This document shows, in pieces, positions 1-9,313 of a stretch of DNA of 64,000 nt (position 1 is its first letter; each line of letters opens with the position of its first letter). The notes under the pieces were generated by a model that had not been told where the DNA came from, searched no databases, and saw only the letters and a list, made by a program, of their open reading frames with translations. The stretch is from Eutreptiella sp. 'Long Island Sound 2002' (taxonomy: Eukaryota > Euglenozoa > Euglenophyceae > Eutreptiales > Eutreptiaceae), in NCBI GenBank assembly GCA_964036045.1, contig OZ038388.1, forward strand, positions 3,722,935 to 3,786,934, in the 5' to 3' direction. The translations under genes were made by a program, and so were the position numbers.

Positions 1-1666
1 GTCCTTCGGCCTGTTGTTTCCAAAAGCGGCCTGGGCTGGAAACCTGCCTCCATTGGTGTCACGGGGGGCTTGTCCAGGACACCCACCCGCCCAATTGAGC
101 AACCCGATACAAAAAACAATAATACAAAGAAGCCTTACCCCCGGAAATTTGGCGCAAACAACATGGGACCCAGTCAGCCCGTATCCACTGACCCACCCAC
201 CCTCTCATGGCGTACACCCATGGGGCGAAGGGGGACCATTTCTGGAGGACCCGCTCAGAGAGCGACACAGATAAAATGCGACCTCCAAACTCTAATTCAC
301 GGGCTGCATAAAACTTGTGACAAACACTTAGTTCCCTCCTCAATCATGTTTGTTTCGTGTGGATTCCAGCAGGAGAAGAGTGTGATGCTTGCCTACAGCA
401 TCATGGTTGCGTTTTCCCGTGCCATTGCGAAGGAAAAAGCACAGGTTTTGCTCAATTGATGGCTTGCATTCCGGCCACACAACTACCCACTCAACCCCCC
501 GTATAGTGACGCCTGGTTGTGTCACGTATGGGATGGTGGCCTCGGACTACACAGGGCTGCAGGCACATATGCACCGCCACACGAAACTGTTGGAGGCGAA
601 GAGTACGGTGTGACCAGTGGTGGAGAGAAGAAGAACATCAGCATCAGGGTCACCAAACTGCACGCCTCCCCCGTCCCCTGCTGGGCAGGCCCGGGCAGTT
701 TTGCACAGAGCGAGCATGCCGATGCGCCACATGTGTGCCATACACACACGCGCCATGCACGTGACCATGGCATCCACACCCGTGTCCGTGTGCCGCACCC
801 CCCAACACGCACGCGCACCAGCACACGCCCGCACCTGCACACTGCATTGTAAAATCGATCTCCCCGGACGGCAACTCGAAGGTCACCACCGATCCGTCCC
901 CCCTCGCACGAACGGCTTCTGGTGCATGCACTGCGGCGGTGGTCTTCTGCAGAGTAAGACCCGTGGCAGGGTGCAGATGGAAACTCTACCTCGGCCCCAG
1001 CCCTGGCCCAAAGTGATGCTCATGCTTGCCCCAGCCCCATACTCGAATGGGAGGGGGCCGTTGGCAAATCCTGGCGGTCACAAACCGGTTGGAGTGCACT
1101 TGGGGGCGGTGGCAACGGAAGGGACAATCGCTCCGTATTGCACTTACAACAGCCGTTCCCACGGCCACCAGCGCATATTGCACCCACCCAGCTCCCCTTT
1201 CTGCTTCCCTTTGCTGCATGACACTACATCTCCCAGGATTGGCACGGCGTCGCTGACAGACTTCCACTCGTTCGAGTATCATGCAGCATCGCCCTTGCCC
1301 CTTTTTGCACGCCCCAACACAGCCCCATCGCTTTGCCCGCAGAGGCGTGCCTCACAGAATCAAACACAACCACCTGCTCACAGAAGCCCCCCTGGTCGGC
1401 ATTGGGGTTCACCAGCCACCCGCCAACCGTTCGTCGCCCATCACCCGTCGGTCACACTCCAACGGCCGTCGGCGTTGGGCTGTCGGGCTGTTCTCAACAC
1501 AACCAAAAAGAAATGAAATGCCTCTTTAAAGATGGTCGCGTGCTGCAACGCCACCTCCATGCCACTTTCCTGACACCTGCCCCTCAACGTGGGCAGGACT
1601 CGGAAGCGGGCCAGGAAGATCAATCACTTCAACCGACAAGCCAGGCACTGCGATGCTCCAGCATAC
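1..1666. other. no recognisable gene
   Basis: Open frames here are short, overlap on both strands and show no family signature. A CA-rich stretch lies near 740-840. The 299-codon plus-strand frame at 617-1516 is proline, histidine and arginine rich, as expected from biased composition, and I do not treat it as a gene. Undetected small exons remain possible, because exon-like blocks begin just to the right. Confidence 0.5.
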
Positions 1667-1765
1667 CAGTTGGGGTGTTCGTTCGATGATGGCCTCCGCT
1701 ATGTGGGACTGCTCGGGGTGCTGGCTCAGCACAGCAATCACGTTCTCCACCATACCGTTGACCAT
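1667..1765 (-). CDS. probable internal exon, unrecognised protein (exon G)
   Basis: A 99-nt block of 33 codons on the minus strand. It is preceded by a CCAG acceptor after a pyrimidine-containing stretch and followed by a GTATGC donor. The peptide starts MVNGMVENVIAVL and continues through SQHPEQSHIAEAIIERTPQL, a helical pattern with regularly spaced hydrophobic residues, like a repeat-helix (armadillo-type) protein. The exon is exactly in phase 0. It probably belongs with the other minus-strand exons at 2.5-6.3 kb, but the joins are not proven. I do not recognise the family. The helical resemblance is inference only. Confidence 0.45.
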
Positions 1766-2511
1766 CTGGAGCGGTAAGCGTGGCAACGCGGTCCCTCGCA
1801 GTAAAGAGAAAAAGCTTCGTGCACAACCGGAGGACAAATCCGATGTTCCACGAGACACTAGCACCAAAAAACACGCTTGACCCGGGGGAGGGTTTGGAGG
1901 GGAGGGGGGGGAGGGTGCCGGTAATCCAACCCTTTGAGATTCCCCTGCAACATTTCCTCTCATTTCGACTATACACGTGTGGGGCAGTGAAATAAAAATG
2001 TCAGTTTTTGTGGAGAATGTGGTACCTGGAGAATGTGGTCTGACAGGAGCTGGCGGGTGGGGGCGTGTTCTTTGCGAAAAACGAGATCCCCATCAACTGT
2101 GACCATTTTGAGTGTGCACAAGTGAGGGCCCCCAGGCTTGCCCCTCCCTTGCGCGGAATGCAGCTGCAGGAGTGCTTGGGCCTCAAGGGACCAACTGAAG
2201 CAAGAGATTCAAAACGCAGCGAAAAGATAGGACAAGACCAAGGAAGAGAGAGCTCAAAGCAGGGATGACCATCGCAGAAGGCCACAAATGGAAGTCAGGA
2301 TCGGGATTCAATTGGGGGGCATGGCTGACCTCATCAGAAAATATCTAAACTTTGAATGAAAGTCAGTCGAGGGATCGGCTCTCTGACCCACACACACGCA
2401 TTCACCCAGCGATAGGCCTGACCATCCTCCATTTGCAAAAATATGTCCCCAGGCCACAGGCCAGCAACGCAGGTCGAGCCTCAAATAGAAATGCCCTGAT
2501 CAATGTCCCAC
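1766..2511. other. probable intron or intergenic sequence
   Basis: Lies between exon-like blocks G and F of the minus-strand gene. It includes a G-rich run near 1,880-1,915. I see no coding signal, RNA gene or repeat. Confidence 0.3.
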
Positions 2512-2655
2512 CTGAAGGTTCTTTTGGGAATCCACAGAGGACGCCAGCATGAAATCCATCATGGCACTGAGCATCTTTTCGTCGCGGGCGTTGGAGTTTG
2601 CCCGCAAAGCCGCAAAGACACCGAGCAAATGTTTCTTCGTCCGCTCAGCGTTTCT
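2512..2655 (-). CDS. probable internal exon, unrecognised protein (exon F)
   Basis: A 144-nt block of 48 codons on the minus strand. A pyrimidine-rich CCCCCGCAG acceptor precedes it and a CAG/GTGGGAC donor follows. The peptide begins RNAERTKKHLLGVFAALRA and ends SSVDSQKNLQ, and is strongly helical. Phase 0 at both ends agrees with exons G and C, so they may be exons of one transcript in the order C, F, G, although other exons are probably missing between them. Just upstream, a perfect-looking GGTAAG donor (about 2,722) sits only about 20 nt before another acceptor-like AG, so the local splice pattern may be complex. Function unknown. Confidence 0.5.
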
Positions 2656-3714
2656 CTGCGGGGGTCGCAGGAGTGAAGAGTAGAGGCTTGAGGACGGAGG
2701 AGCTGGGAATGCAATCTTACCTGGGCCTCCCCCCTGCAGGGGCAGAGCCTCGTTAGGGAGCAGAACCGTAGCCGAGGGACAGGCAGAGGGAGGGAACAAA
2801 CTGGTGGTCATCCGACAAACATGGGGCTCAGAATTGAAACCTGGAGCCCTTCCTGTGGTCCAACAGATATGCTGGGACATTTGCGTCCCCCGCGCCCGCC
2901 ATGTGCCACAATGCGCAAGAGGCAGTTACCTCCGCAGGAACCGGCTCCTAAAGGTCTTGGTGGACGGCTTTGTAGAACAAAATCGGTCCTCCGCCCTCAG
3001 CCGGACATCTCCTGGCTTGAAAATGATGCTTGCAGTTGTGACGGGTGTATATACCGGCCTCCCGTGTGCCCCTGTAGATTACCCCTCTGCCGTGACCTCG
3101 CACCAACACCATTGCCACACACACCTCAGCATTGCCAATCTCAGCAACTGCCTGTTCCCAATTCCACAATATACCCTCGGAGCTGCTGTTGGGATAACAT
3201 TGATGAATTTATTGGTGCAGAGGCCCAAGCAACATTACCCTTTTTTTGTTCTGCCGTTGTGGCATGAGACTTACTATAGCCTGGCAATCATACTAATGGT
3301 CAATGGAAATAATGGGTAGTCAGAATAATTTGAATGGTAATAATGGGTCATTGGTGCGATGCCAACAGCAAAATGTCTTTTTTGCTCAACTTCGTTGAAC
3401 AAACATCAAGGCTTGGGCAGGCACCAGGTGCGACGGTGGATGTGTGTAGGCAGAAAGAGTTTAATATCCAGAGTGGTTGGCTTGTGCATCCGACACGATG
3501 CAGCTCGCGGATGGATAGTGTGTTGATAGTGGTTGTTCCTTGGCATTTGTGCATTTGTACAGTGCAATGTGGCACGATCATCAGCGGTTTTTATAGCCTG
3601 TTCCGTTCTCTTCTTATCGCTAGCTGCCGTGTGATTCCGGTTATGCCGTGGACTTGTGGCATGCAACACCCGTGGCCACTGGTTCACGAGGCTTTCAGGA
3701 GACACCCACAGTAC
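2656..3714. other. no supported gene
   Basis: Possible intron of the minus-strand gene. A few open frames occur on both strands, but none has a splice context or composition that convinces me. Confidence 0.3.
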
Positions 3715-3862
3715 GCTAGTGCAAGTGGTACGGGTAACGGACCGAGAGAGCACAGGCAGTGGAACACTGTCATATGGAGCCTACATCGGGCGCATGGCTC
3801 GACTGCGATTCGAGGATCCGGTGGACTAGGCCGCTACATTTCACCGGCAGGGGAGCTCCATC
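3715..3862 (+). repeat. short dispersed repeat, copy 1
   Basis: This stretch of about 150 bp resembles 4,690-4,832 in the same orientation. Shared landmarks in order are GGCAGTGGAACA, a GAAGCCTAC/GAGCCTAC block, TGGCTCGACTG, AAGGATCC/GAGGATCC, CGCTACATTTCACCGG versus CGCCACAATTTCACGG, and GGGAGCT. The copies are diverged, with small indels. It may be an old short interspersed element or a local duplication. No promoter boxes were recognised. Confidence 0.5.
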
Positions 3863-4689
3863 AACTCGGTTGCGGCTCGTTTGCGTGTTGCCTTCGCGCC
3901 CTGGTGGGTGTCGTTCGTTCAGCGTTGTGCAATTGTTGAGGGTGTGGAGGGTCGTGGAGGGTATTTGAAAAATTGGCGAGGGTTGTAGGAGGGTGCGAAA
4001 AATTACGGATGGGTGCGAGGGTCTTTGCGTTCTTGAGTTTGTCGAGGGTTGGTTCGGCGTCGGTCGATTGAGAAAAATTGGACAGCATACAAAGCGAAAC
4101 GGAGGGTCGCTAGAGTTGAACCCTGGATAGCTTTCAGTACTTCTTCAGCAGCCCTCTGAACCCTCACCTCTTCAATAATCCTTAACAACGCCGCATGAAT
4201 CCATCCTTCCAAAATCTTTTGCAACTATCATCATCGTTTAGAAGGCTCAGCAACCCTCGGCAATCCGCAATAAACCCCTGACGCCCCGCAGACGGACAGG
4301 CTGAAACCACATCTCAAGAACATCCAACCAGTCACAGTCAGGGAGGACACTTTGGTCACCTGTCAATGATAAATAAAAAAAAAAAATAGCCTGAAGCTTT
4401 CGGAGCAATCAAACCTCGACTTCTTCCGTTCTTTTGTTCATCTGCAACCTGGAGGCAATCAAAGCAGCGTTGTTGAGCTCGTTCATCATCGTTTTTGACC
4501 ACTAAAGGAGTAATGTCAAAGATGGCCATTGGGCATACCATGTCTCAGATTAAACTTAATTTTGGCGAGTTCCTTTTGCCAGAATGAGTCCATTCGAAAG
4601 TACGTGCACCCATAATCCATTCTTTCTGGGGTTTTTTGGGTTTGGCGAGAAAACCAAAAAGCCTATTGGCAGCAGATGGAGTTTGAAAG
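3863..4689. other. weak exon candidates only
   Basis: On the minus strand, about 4,145-4,225 reads a helical peptide (ILEGWIHAALLRIIEE) ending at a GTGAGG donor-like site. Another block at 4,400-4,541 reads MVCPMAIFDITPLVVKNDDE. Both could be exons of the same minus-strand gene, but I could not fix acceptors or a consistent phase. Treat these as leads, not gene calls. Confidence 0.25.
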
Positions 4690-4832
4690 GTGTTGGACCG
4701 GGAGCGCAGGCAGTGGAACATGAGCGAAGGTAACACTGTTCTATGAAGCCTACGTTGGCCCGTGGCTCGACTGATTCAAGGATCCAGACTAACCCGCCAC
4801 AATTTCACGGGGAGCTGCGATCCGTTCCCCAG
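4690..4832 (+). repeat. short dispersed repeat, copy 2
   Basis: Diverged copy of the sequence at 3,715-3,862, in the same orientation about 970 bp away, sharing a series of 8-16 bp blocks in the same order. It lies between exon-like blocks on the minus strand, presumably within an intron. Confidence 0.5.
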
Positions 4833-4894
4833 TAGCACAACTAATTGGACGAAAACGCAACGAATCATTGGAACGTGAAAGAGACACAACGCAC

Positions 4895-5068
4895 CTCATC
4901 TTGAATGTCCCGAAAATCCTCGTGCTCATCCTCGCGCAGACCACTGCGTTCCCTCGTCTCTGTCTCCTCAATGGTCTCATTTCGGCTGACCTTTGACTCT
5001 CCAAGCACACTCCTGCCCAATGCACTCAGCCCCAGCGTACTGCTTGTCAACGTGCTCCCCAATGACAC
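4895..5068 (-). CDS. probable internal exon, unrecognised protein (exon C)
   Basis: A 174-nt block of 58 codons on the minus strand. It is preceded by GTTTTCAG and followed by the strong donor GAG/GTGCGT. The peptide is Ser/Thr-rich at first (VSLGSTLTSSTLGLSALG), then becomes highly charged with a Glu/Arg-rich acidic end (EDEHEDFRDIQDE), typical of a disordered linker. Phase 0 at both ends matches exons F and G. The clean splice context is the main support. The function is unknown. Confidence 0.55.
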
Positions 5069-5326
5069 CTGAAAACGCCCGGTGTCGTCAGTGGCGGTGA
5101 ATTAGACCGTCGTCGTATCCACTGTTGCATGTTCACCTTGTTCGAGTTGTTCTTGAGGCAATCCTCCGCATTATGGAGGGTTGATGCCAAGCAGCACAAC
5201 ATGTTTCCCGTATATCGGGCCTAACAGGTTGTCACAGTGTCTCCTAACGAGGGTCTGTGGGTTGAGTCTTTGGTGTGGGCTCCGTGCGGGTCGGTCTGGC
5301 CTGTCGCTGACAGACTGCGCACGCAC
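5069..5326. other. probable intron
   Basis: Sequence between exon-like blocks B and C on the minus strand. The phase leaving block B does not fit the entry phase of block C with the boundaries chosen, so a small extra exon or another donor may lie here. Confidence 0.3.
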
Positions 5327-5581
5327 CGCGTCAACTCCGCCTCCAATGTGGCTCCAAAGCGTACGAGGACAGACTGTTGAAGCATGGAAATGTGGTGCCA
5401 GTTTTCATGGGTTGCCTTTGCATACTGTCGGAGCAAGAACCTAAGGCACATCAGCTTTTTGGCCTGTTGTCTGCATGCATACGGCACAGCATCAAGAGAG
5501 TGTTGCAGGTGACCAAGCCGCTCAACGCCCTTGATGCGGTAAATGACACCATGCATTACCGGCATGGCCGCAAAGAGCTTC
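5327..5581 (-). CDS. probable exon, unrecognised protein (exon B)
   Basis: A block of about 255 nt on the minus strand with acceptor GCGGCAG at its upstream edge and a GGTGCGT donor as the most likely downstream edge. The peptide reads KLFAAMPVMHGVIYRIKGV, then QQAKKLMCLRFLLRQYAKAT and SMLQQSVLVRFGATLEAELTR. It has a protein-like mix of hydrophobic and charged residues and looks alpha-helical. With these borders it leaves two bases over, which does not fit exon C directly, so the 3' border is uncertain. No family is recognised. Confidence 0.4.
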
Positions 5582-6071
5582 CTGCCGCTTACCGGTTGAG
5601 GCCCAATTAAGGTGAGCTAAGCGAAGGTGTAGGAGGAAGGTTGGGGGAGGGCGAGAAGGGCGGGGGGAGGGGATCGTGCTGGCAGTGACAAATGCGGCGC
5701 AATGCTAGAACCAAAATGGCAGAAACGCGGCTGCATTACCTCGACCTTGTAGCAGTTGACTTGTAGTTACAAATGGGATGCACAGTGTGTTTTTGCATTG
5801 CATATTTCACACACCAATTTTCAACTTTTTTTTTCCCATTCCTCTTTGAAGTTATGTGCTTTTGAGTGGTTGCAATTCAGGAGCTCTTGGTCAGTGGCTG
5901 TCATAAACGGAGTAAGCCGACCAAAGGTTCCTGCAGTTTCGCTTCCCTCACCTTGTTTTATCCCCCCTGCCCTTGGAATGTGTCAAATCGTGCGAGTTGC
6001 CACCTCCCAGTGGTGCACGTCCTTCGTGTCTTTTGTTTGATGCCCCTTTGTCCTTTCCCAGGTATGCTGAC

Positions 6072-6276
6072 CAATCTGAAGCGGCACCATGCATACCACT
6101 TGGCGCACGTTGAGCAGGCCACTCTTGAAAGCCTCGTAGATATCCACGCGCTCGAGGATTTCCTCCTTCTCAATGGTCATGCGGATGTTGGGCTCCCTTT
6201 TTTCAATGGCCGTGCGGAAATTGGGATCCTTCTTCCAATCGATTTGTTCCTTCTTCCAGCCGGCTCTTAAACGGCT
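6072..6276 (-). CDS. probable exon, unrecognised protein (exon A)
   Basis: Minus-strand block preceded by a good acceptor (TTTGTCTTTTAG). The peptide includes WKKEQIDWKKDPNFRTAIEK, then REPNIRMTIEKEEILERV and DIYEAFKSGLLNVRQVVCMV. It is lysine/glutamate rich and helical. Possible donors are GTATGC at about 6,095 or GGTCAGC at 6,071. It lies upstream of exon B in transcript order and is the leftmost protein segment I can support, although the first exon was not found. No known family is recognised. Confidence 0.4.
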
Positions 6277-7010
6277 CTAAAAGACAAAGGCGAAAACAAA
6301 ATTTTAGATCGACGACATGACCCGGGTAAACACATTGCGAATGCAGGGCCGATTTGTGCAAAGTTTGCACACGTCCGCACCTGTACCCACCATGAGGACA
6401 ACAAATGTAGCGCAGGTTGGCAGATCTCTCATAGAATTAGCAAAATGTCCTTGGCGCCTGCTTTTGAAAAATTTTTTGACAACGACCTGATACGCCATAC
6501 AATACCCTGAATTTCTGCAGAATATCAACTGACACTAGGACCGCAGCTTCTATCGATAAATCGTGTTCCAAAGGCCCGGGTAACACTGCACAGCCTTCCT
6601 GTCCTTGGCTGTCCTTGGAATGAACGGAGGGAGCTTCGATCATGGAAGGCGGGAGCTTCTAGGCGATAAAAGTCGATAAAAAAGATTTCCACACCAGCGC
6701 GGCCCCGGCCCCACGGACCACAGGCCCCTCCTAGCCCACCATGAGGAGCACCTCCCCCAAGAAGGGCGTCCCCCAAGAAGCGTACCTGAACAGCCAACAT
6801 CGGAGAGGGCCAGCCCCCCCTCCAGGGCCACCCACACACGTGCCAACCCCCTCAAGCGCCGCTGGACCCATACCACCTGCCACCGGCACACCCTCCCCAT
6901 CTGACACACGCAGGAGCCCTGATATGCACAGTGCAGAGAGGCCTTCAGTGCATGTGCTTGTGCTCAAATGCCCTGTTAGTAGGGTTGAATGCAACATTCC
7001 CCTGCATCTT
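6277..7010. other. no supported gene
   Basis: Upstream flank of the minus-strand exons. The longest frames (minus, 6.5-7.1 kb) are glycine/serine rich with no recognisable domain and continue as frame shadows over the tRNA genes. Confidence 0.35.
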
Positions 7011-7014
7011 AAAA
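7011..7014 (-). terminator. RNA polymerase III terminator (T4)
   Basis: Four consecutive T on the minus strand, about 16 nt after the end of the tRNA-Trp gene. This is the expected Pol III stop signal and the first T4 run after the two tRNA genes. Confidence 0.6.
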
Positions 7015-7029
7015 GTCGCTGTGACACAC

Positions 7030-7100
7030 TGAGGCCAGAGGGAATCGAACCCCCAGCGTTTGATTTGGAATCAAACATGTTACCATTACACCATGGCCCC
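7030..7100 (-). tRNA. tRNA-Trp (anticodon CCA)
   Basis: A 71-nt cloverleaf with discriminator A. The 7-bp acceptor stem (GGGGCCA with TGGCCTC) contains one G-U pair. The anticodon arm TTTGA / TTCCAAA / TCAAA gives anticodon CCA. The T arm carries TTCGATT within a GC-rich stem, which also provides the internal B box. CCA is not encoded, as is normal in eukaryotic nuclei. A T4 terminator follows 16 nt downstream. The gene lies 77 nt downstream of tRNA-Tyr on the same strand. Confidence 0.93.
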
Positions 7101-7177
7101 GATTGTAGTTTCTACGTTTCCTCCCAACGATATACTCCGACACCGAATATTTACACATAAAGTTTCGCACATAAAGC

Positions 7178-7262
7178 TCCGGCAACCCGGATTCGAACCA
7201 GGGACCCTGTGATATCTGCGAACACTACAGTCACATGCTCTAACCAACTGAGCTATCGCCGG
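7178..7262 (-). tRNA. tRNA-Tyr (anticodon GTA) with 11-nt intron
   Basis: An 85-nt gene. Acceptor CCGGCGA pairs with TTGCCGG, including one G-U pair. The D arm contains TAGCTCAGTTGGTTAGAGC. The anticodon stem TGTGA/TCACA encloses 18 nt, best read as loop CTGTAG plus A, with an 11-nt intron (TGTTCGCAGAT) inserted after position 37, the canonical eukaryotic site. The T loop is TTCGAAT. Starting with C and having an intron both fit nuclear tRNA-Tyr. No run of four T occurs between this gene and tRNA-Trp. Confidence 0.93.
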
Positions 7263-8881
7263 CTTGCAACAGTCGGAGCACCTACAGATTCGGCCCACCC
7301 TGCGGCAATTACTAGATCTCCTGGACCAACAAACCTTTGATAGCCTCCCCATGGGCGAAGCACTACTTGGCGTCCGTGCACGTGGGGGGCTGCCGAAGCT
7401 TGTGGGGGACATAGGGTTGCTCTCTGAGAAACGAAGTGCGAAGTGTAGGGTTTGGATGGGACAGCGATGGCCCCGTTTTTTCTCTCGTGCATATGCGCCT
7501 CCCTCCTGCCGTCTCACCAAGGAAAGGAAAGGATCGCGCCTGTGACTCGTGATCTCACCCACTTGGCAAGAAATTTGCACGCGCCCGAATATGAGTTGTC
7601 CGAGTTGTCCATCATTGGCGAAAGCGGTGGTCCGTGTTCCTCAATTCATCTCATGTCATTCACGCGGCCCTTCAAGAACACATCAAATTCCGACACCCCC
7701 CCCCCCCCCCCCCGGCTCCGGCCATTGAAAACCGCACTAGCCGCGCAATCAATAGAGCCATGCTCTACCAAAGTACCGTCACGGTTGTGTTCGTGCCACA
7801 AGTTGACGACGCGAGAGGTTTGGATGAGACCACAAGCCGTCCAAAAACGGTGGAGCACCAAAGTGCACCACCTTACGACCCCGCCCCAAATCGTCGCAAT
7901 GAAGGTCGACGGCAACTCCCATGCTTTGCGATTGTGCACTGAACGTTCGATTAATTCCCCTTGGGCATTTGTTTGCGCTTCAAACAAGCGTCCCAGTTGC
8001 GCCTCCCTTCGGAAAGATTTGCACCTCTAAGGCTTATAGCTACTTCACGAGATGCCTCTCCACAGGGAAAGCACTCGTGGAAGAATCCTATTTGGGTTTA
8101 CAGGTTGGCCACAACCTCAGCAAAGACAATCCGGGTAACAAACCTTGCACCTCATGTCGGCTCACGATATATTTGAGACCACTAAATTGCACGCCCTCTT
8201 GGGCTCCGGCTTGTCGGATCCGATTGAGAGGATCCATTGGTGGACAATTCCACGGTCAAGCCCTCTTCGTTACGCGTGGCGAGGGAGGACTATGTGACAT
8301 CAACACCGTCCATATTGAGGTCTACATGGAAACCAAGCGTTGTAGACACGGATTGGGCACTTGAGGCGTGTCCCACACATCCTTCGTGAAATCGACTTCG
8401 TTCCGACCTTGCAACCCAAACCAAGTGGCGCACAATTACGACGACACGCTATGGTGTATCATTTCGGACACGACTGAGAATTTTCATTCTTCTCAAAGTA
8501 CTTCTCATGTGCACATTGAAATTGTTTGTCGCTGATCTTGCAAGTTGACTTGGAGGGCAAAGCATTGGAAACTGCGCGGGATTCGGAAGGCATAAAAGAG
8601 CAGCCAACATCGCTTAGTCTCCACGACAATTGTCCGTGGTTCTCAAGGTGTGAGGTGTTTCACCATTGATGCAAACGCCCCTTGTGGTTTGTCTCTGGTA
8701 ATCATTCAGCGTTGCTGCGACATCATGGCACAGAACCGGTCCACCAAATTGGCTTGATGCGAACTTCTTGACACGCACTAGCCCAAGCACGCACACAAAG
8801 GCACACACACACTCTGTGTCTCACTCACAACCAACACAAACGCACACAACACCCAACAAAAGTTGTCGAACTTCACAAAAT
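7263..8881. other. no supported gene
   Basis: Holds a C-homopolymer near 7,698-7,714. From about 8,770 there is a CA-rich stretch that could be a 5' leader of the ORF that follows. Open frames on both strands lack domain signatures. Confidence 0.35.
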
Positions 8882-9313
8882 ATGGCTCTGCGTTTGTGTG
8901 GCTCCCTTTCTCGTGCCCCGGCTACGTGGAACGACGCGCCGGCCATGACGCACAACGCCGTGGTCATTGTTCACGGGAGTGTCAAGAGGATGCCGACATT
9001 TTTGGGGATTGCGCTGAAAAAACGCCTCGCCTTTCGTGGACTCAACAATATTGTTTCGTTCTCTTCAACGTTGCACAAGAAGGTGGGTGGTAAGTTGAAT
9101 GCCTACGACGGAGTTGGTTGTGTGATGAAACTCTCGTTGCAACACCATGAAAACTTCATCGCCAATAAACTCGCATGGGGAATGCGAAATCTTCTTCACA
9201 CAAGTATCCGGCCGAAATACCCCACACACATTGGGATGGCATTCCATTTCCGCAACCCTTGGTTTGTAGATACGAAGGAGCGCTTCGCGAGAATTGCGCC
9301 GGATTCTTGTTGA
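8882..9313 (+). CDS. possible small protein, unrecognised
   Basis: ATG-started frame of 143 codons. It follows a CA-rich stretch of about 110 nt resembling a 5' leader and starts with MALRLCGSLSRAP, a basic, Ser/Ala-containing N-terminus that could be an organelle-targeting peptide. The rest contains basic and aromatic residues without a motif I know. A minus-strand frame overlaps it, and the codon pattern does not decide between them. It may be a genuine exon or chance. Confidence 0.2.
   Translation: MALRLCGSLSRAPATWNDAPAMTHNAVVIVHGSVKRMPTFLGIALKKRLAFRGLNNIVSFSSTLHKKVGGKLNAYDGVGCVMKLSLQHHENFIANKLAWGMRNLLHTSIRPKYPTHIGMAFHFRNPWFVDTKERFARIAPDSC

Noticed and set aside
617-1516. 299-codon plus-strand frame
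   Set aside because: Pro/His/Arg-rich composition, no motif, and a competing minus-strand frame; most likely chance.
7086-7580. 164-codon minus-strand frame
   Set aside because: It runs across both tRNA genes, and its peptide is a translation of tRNA sequence.
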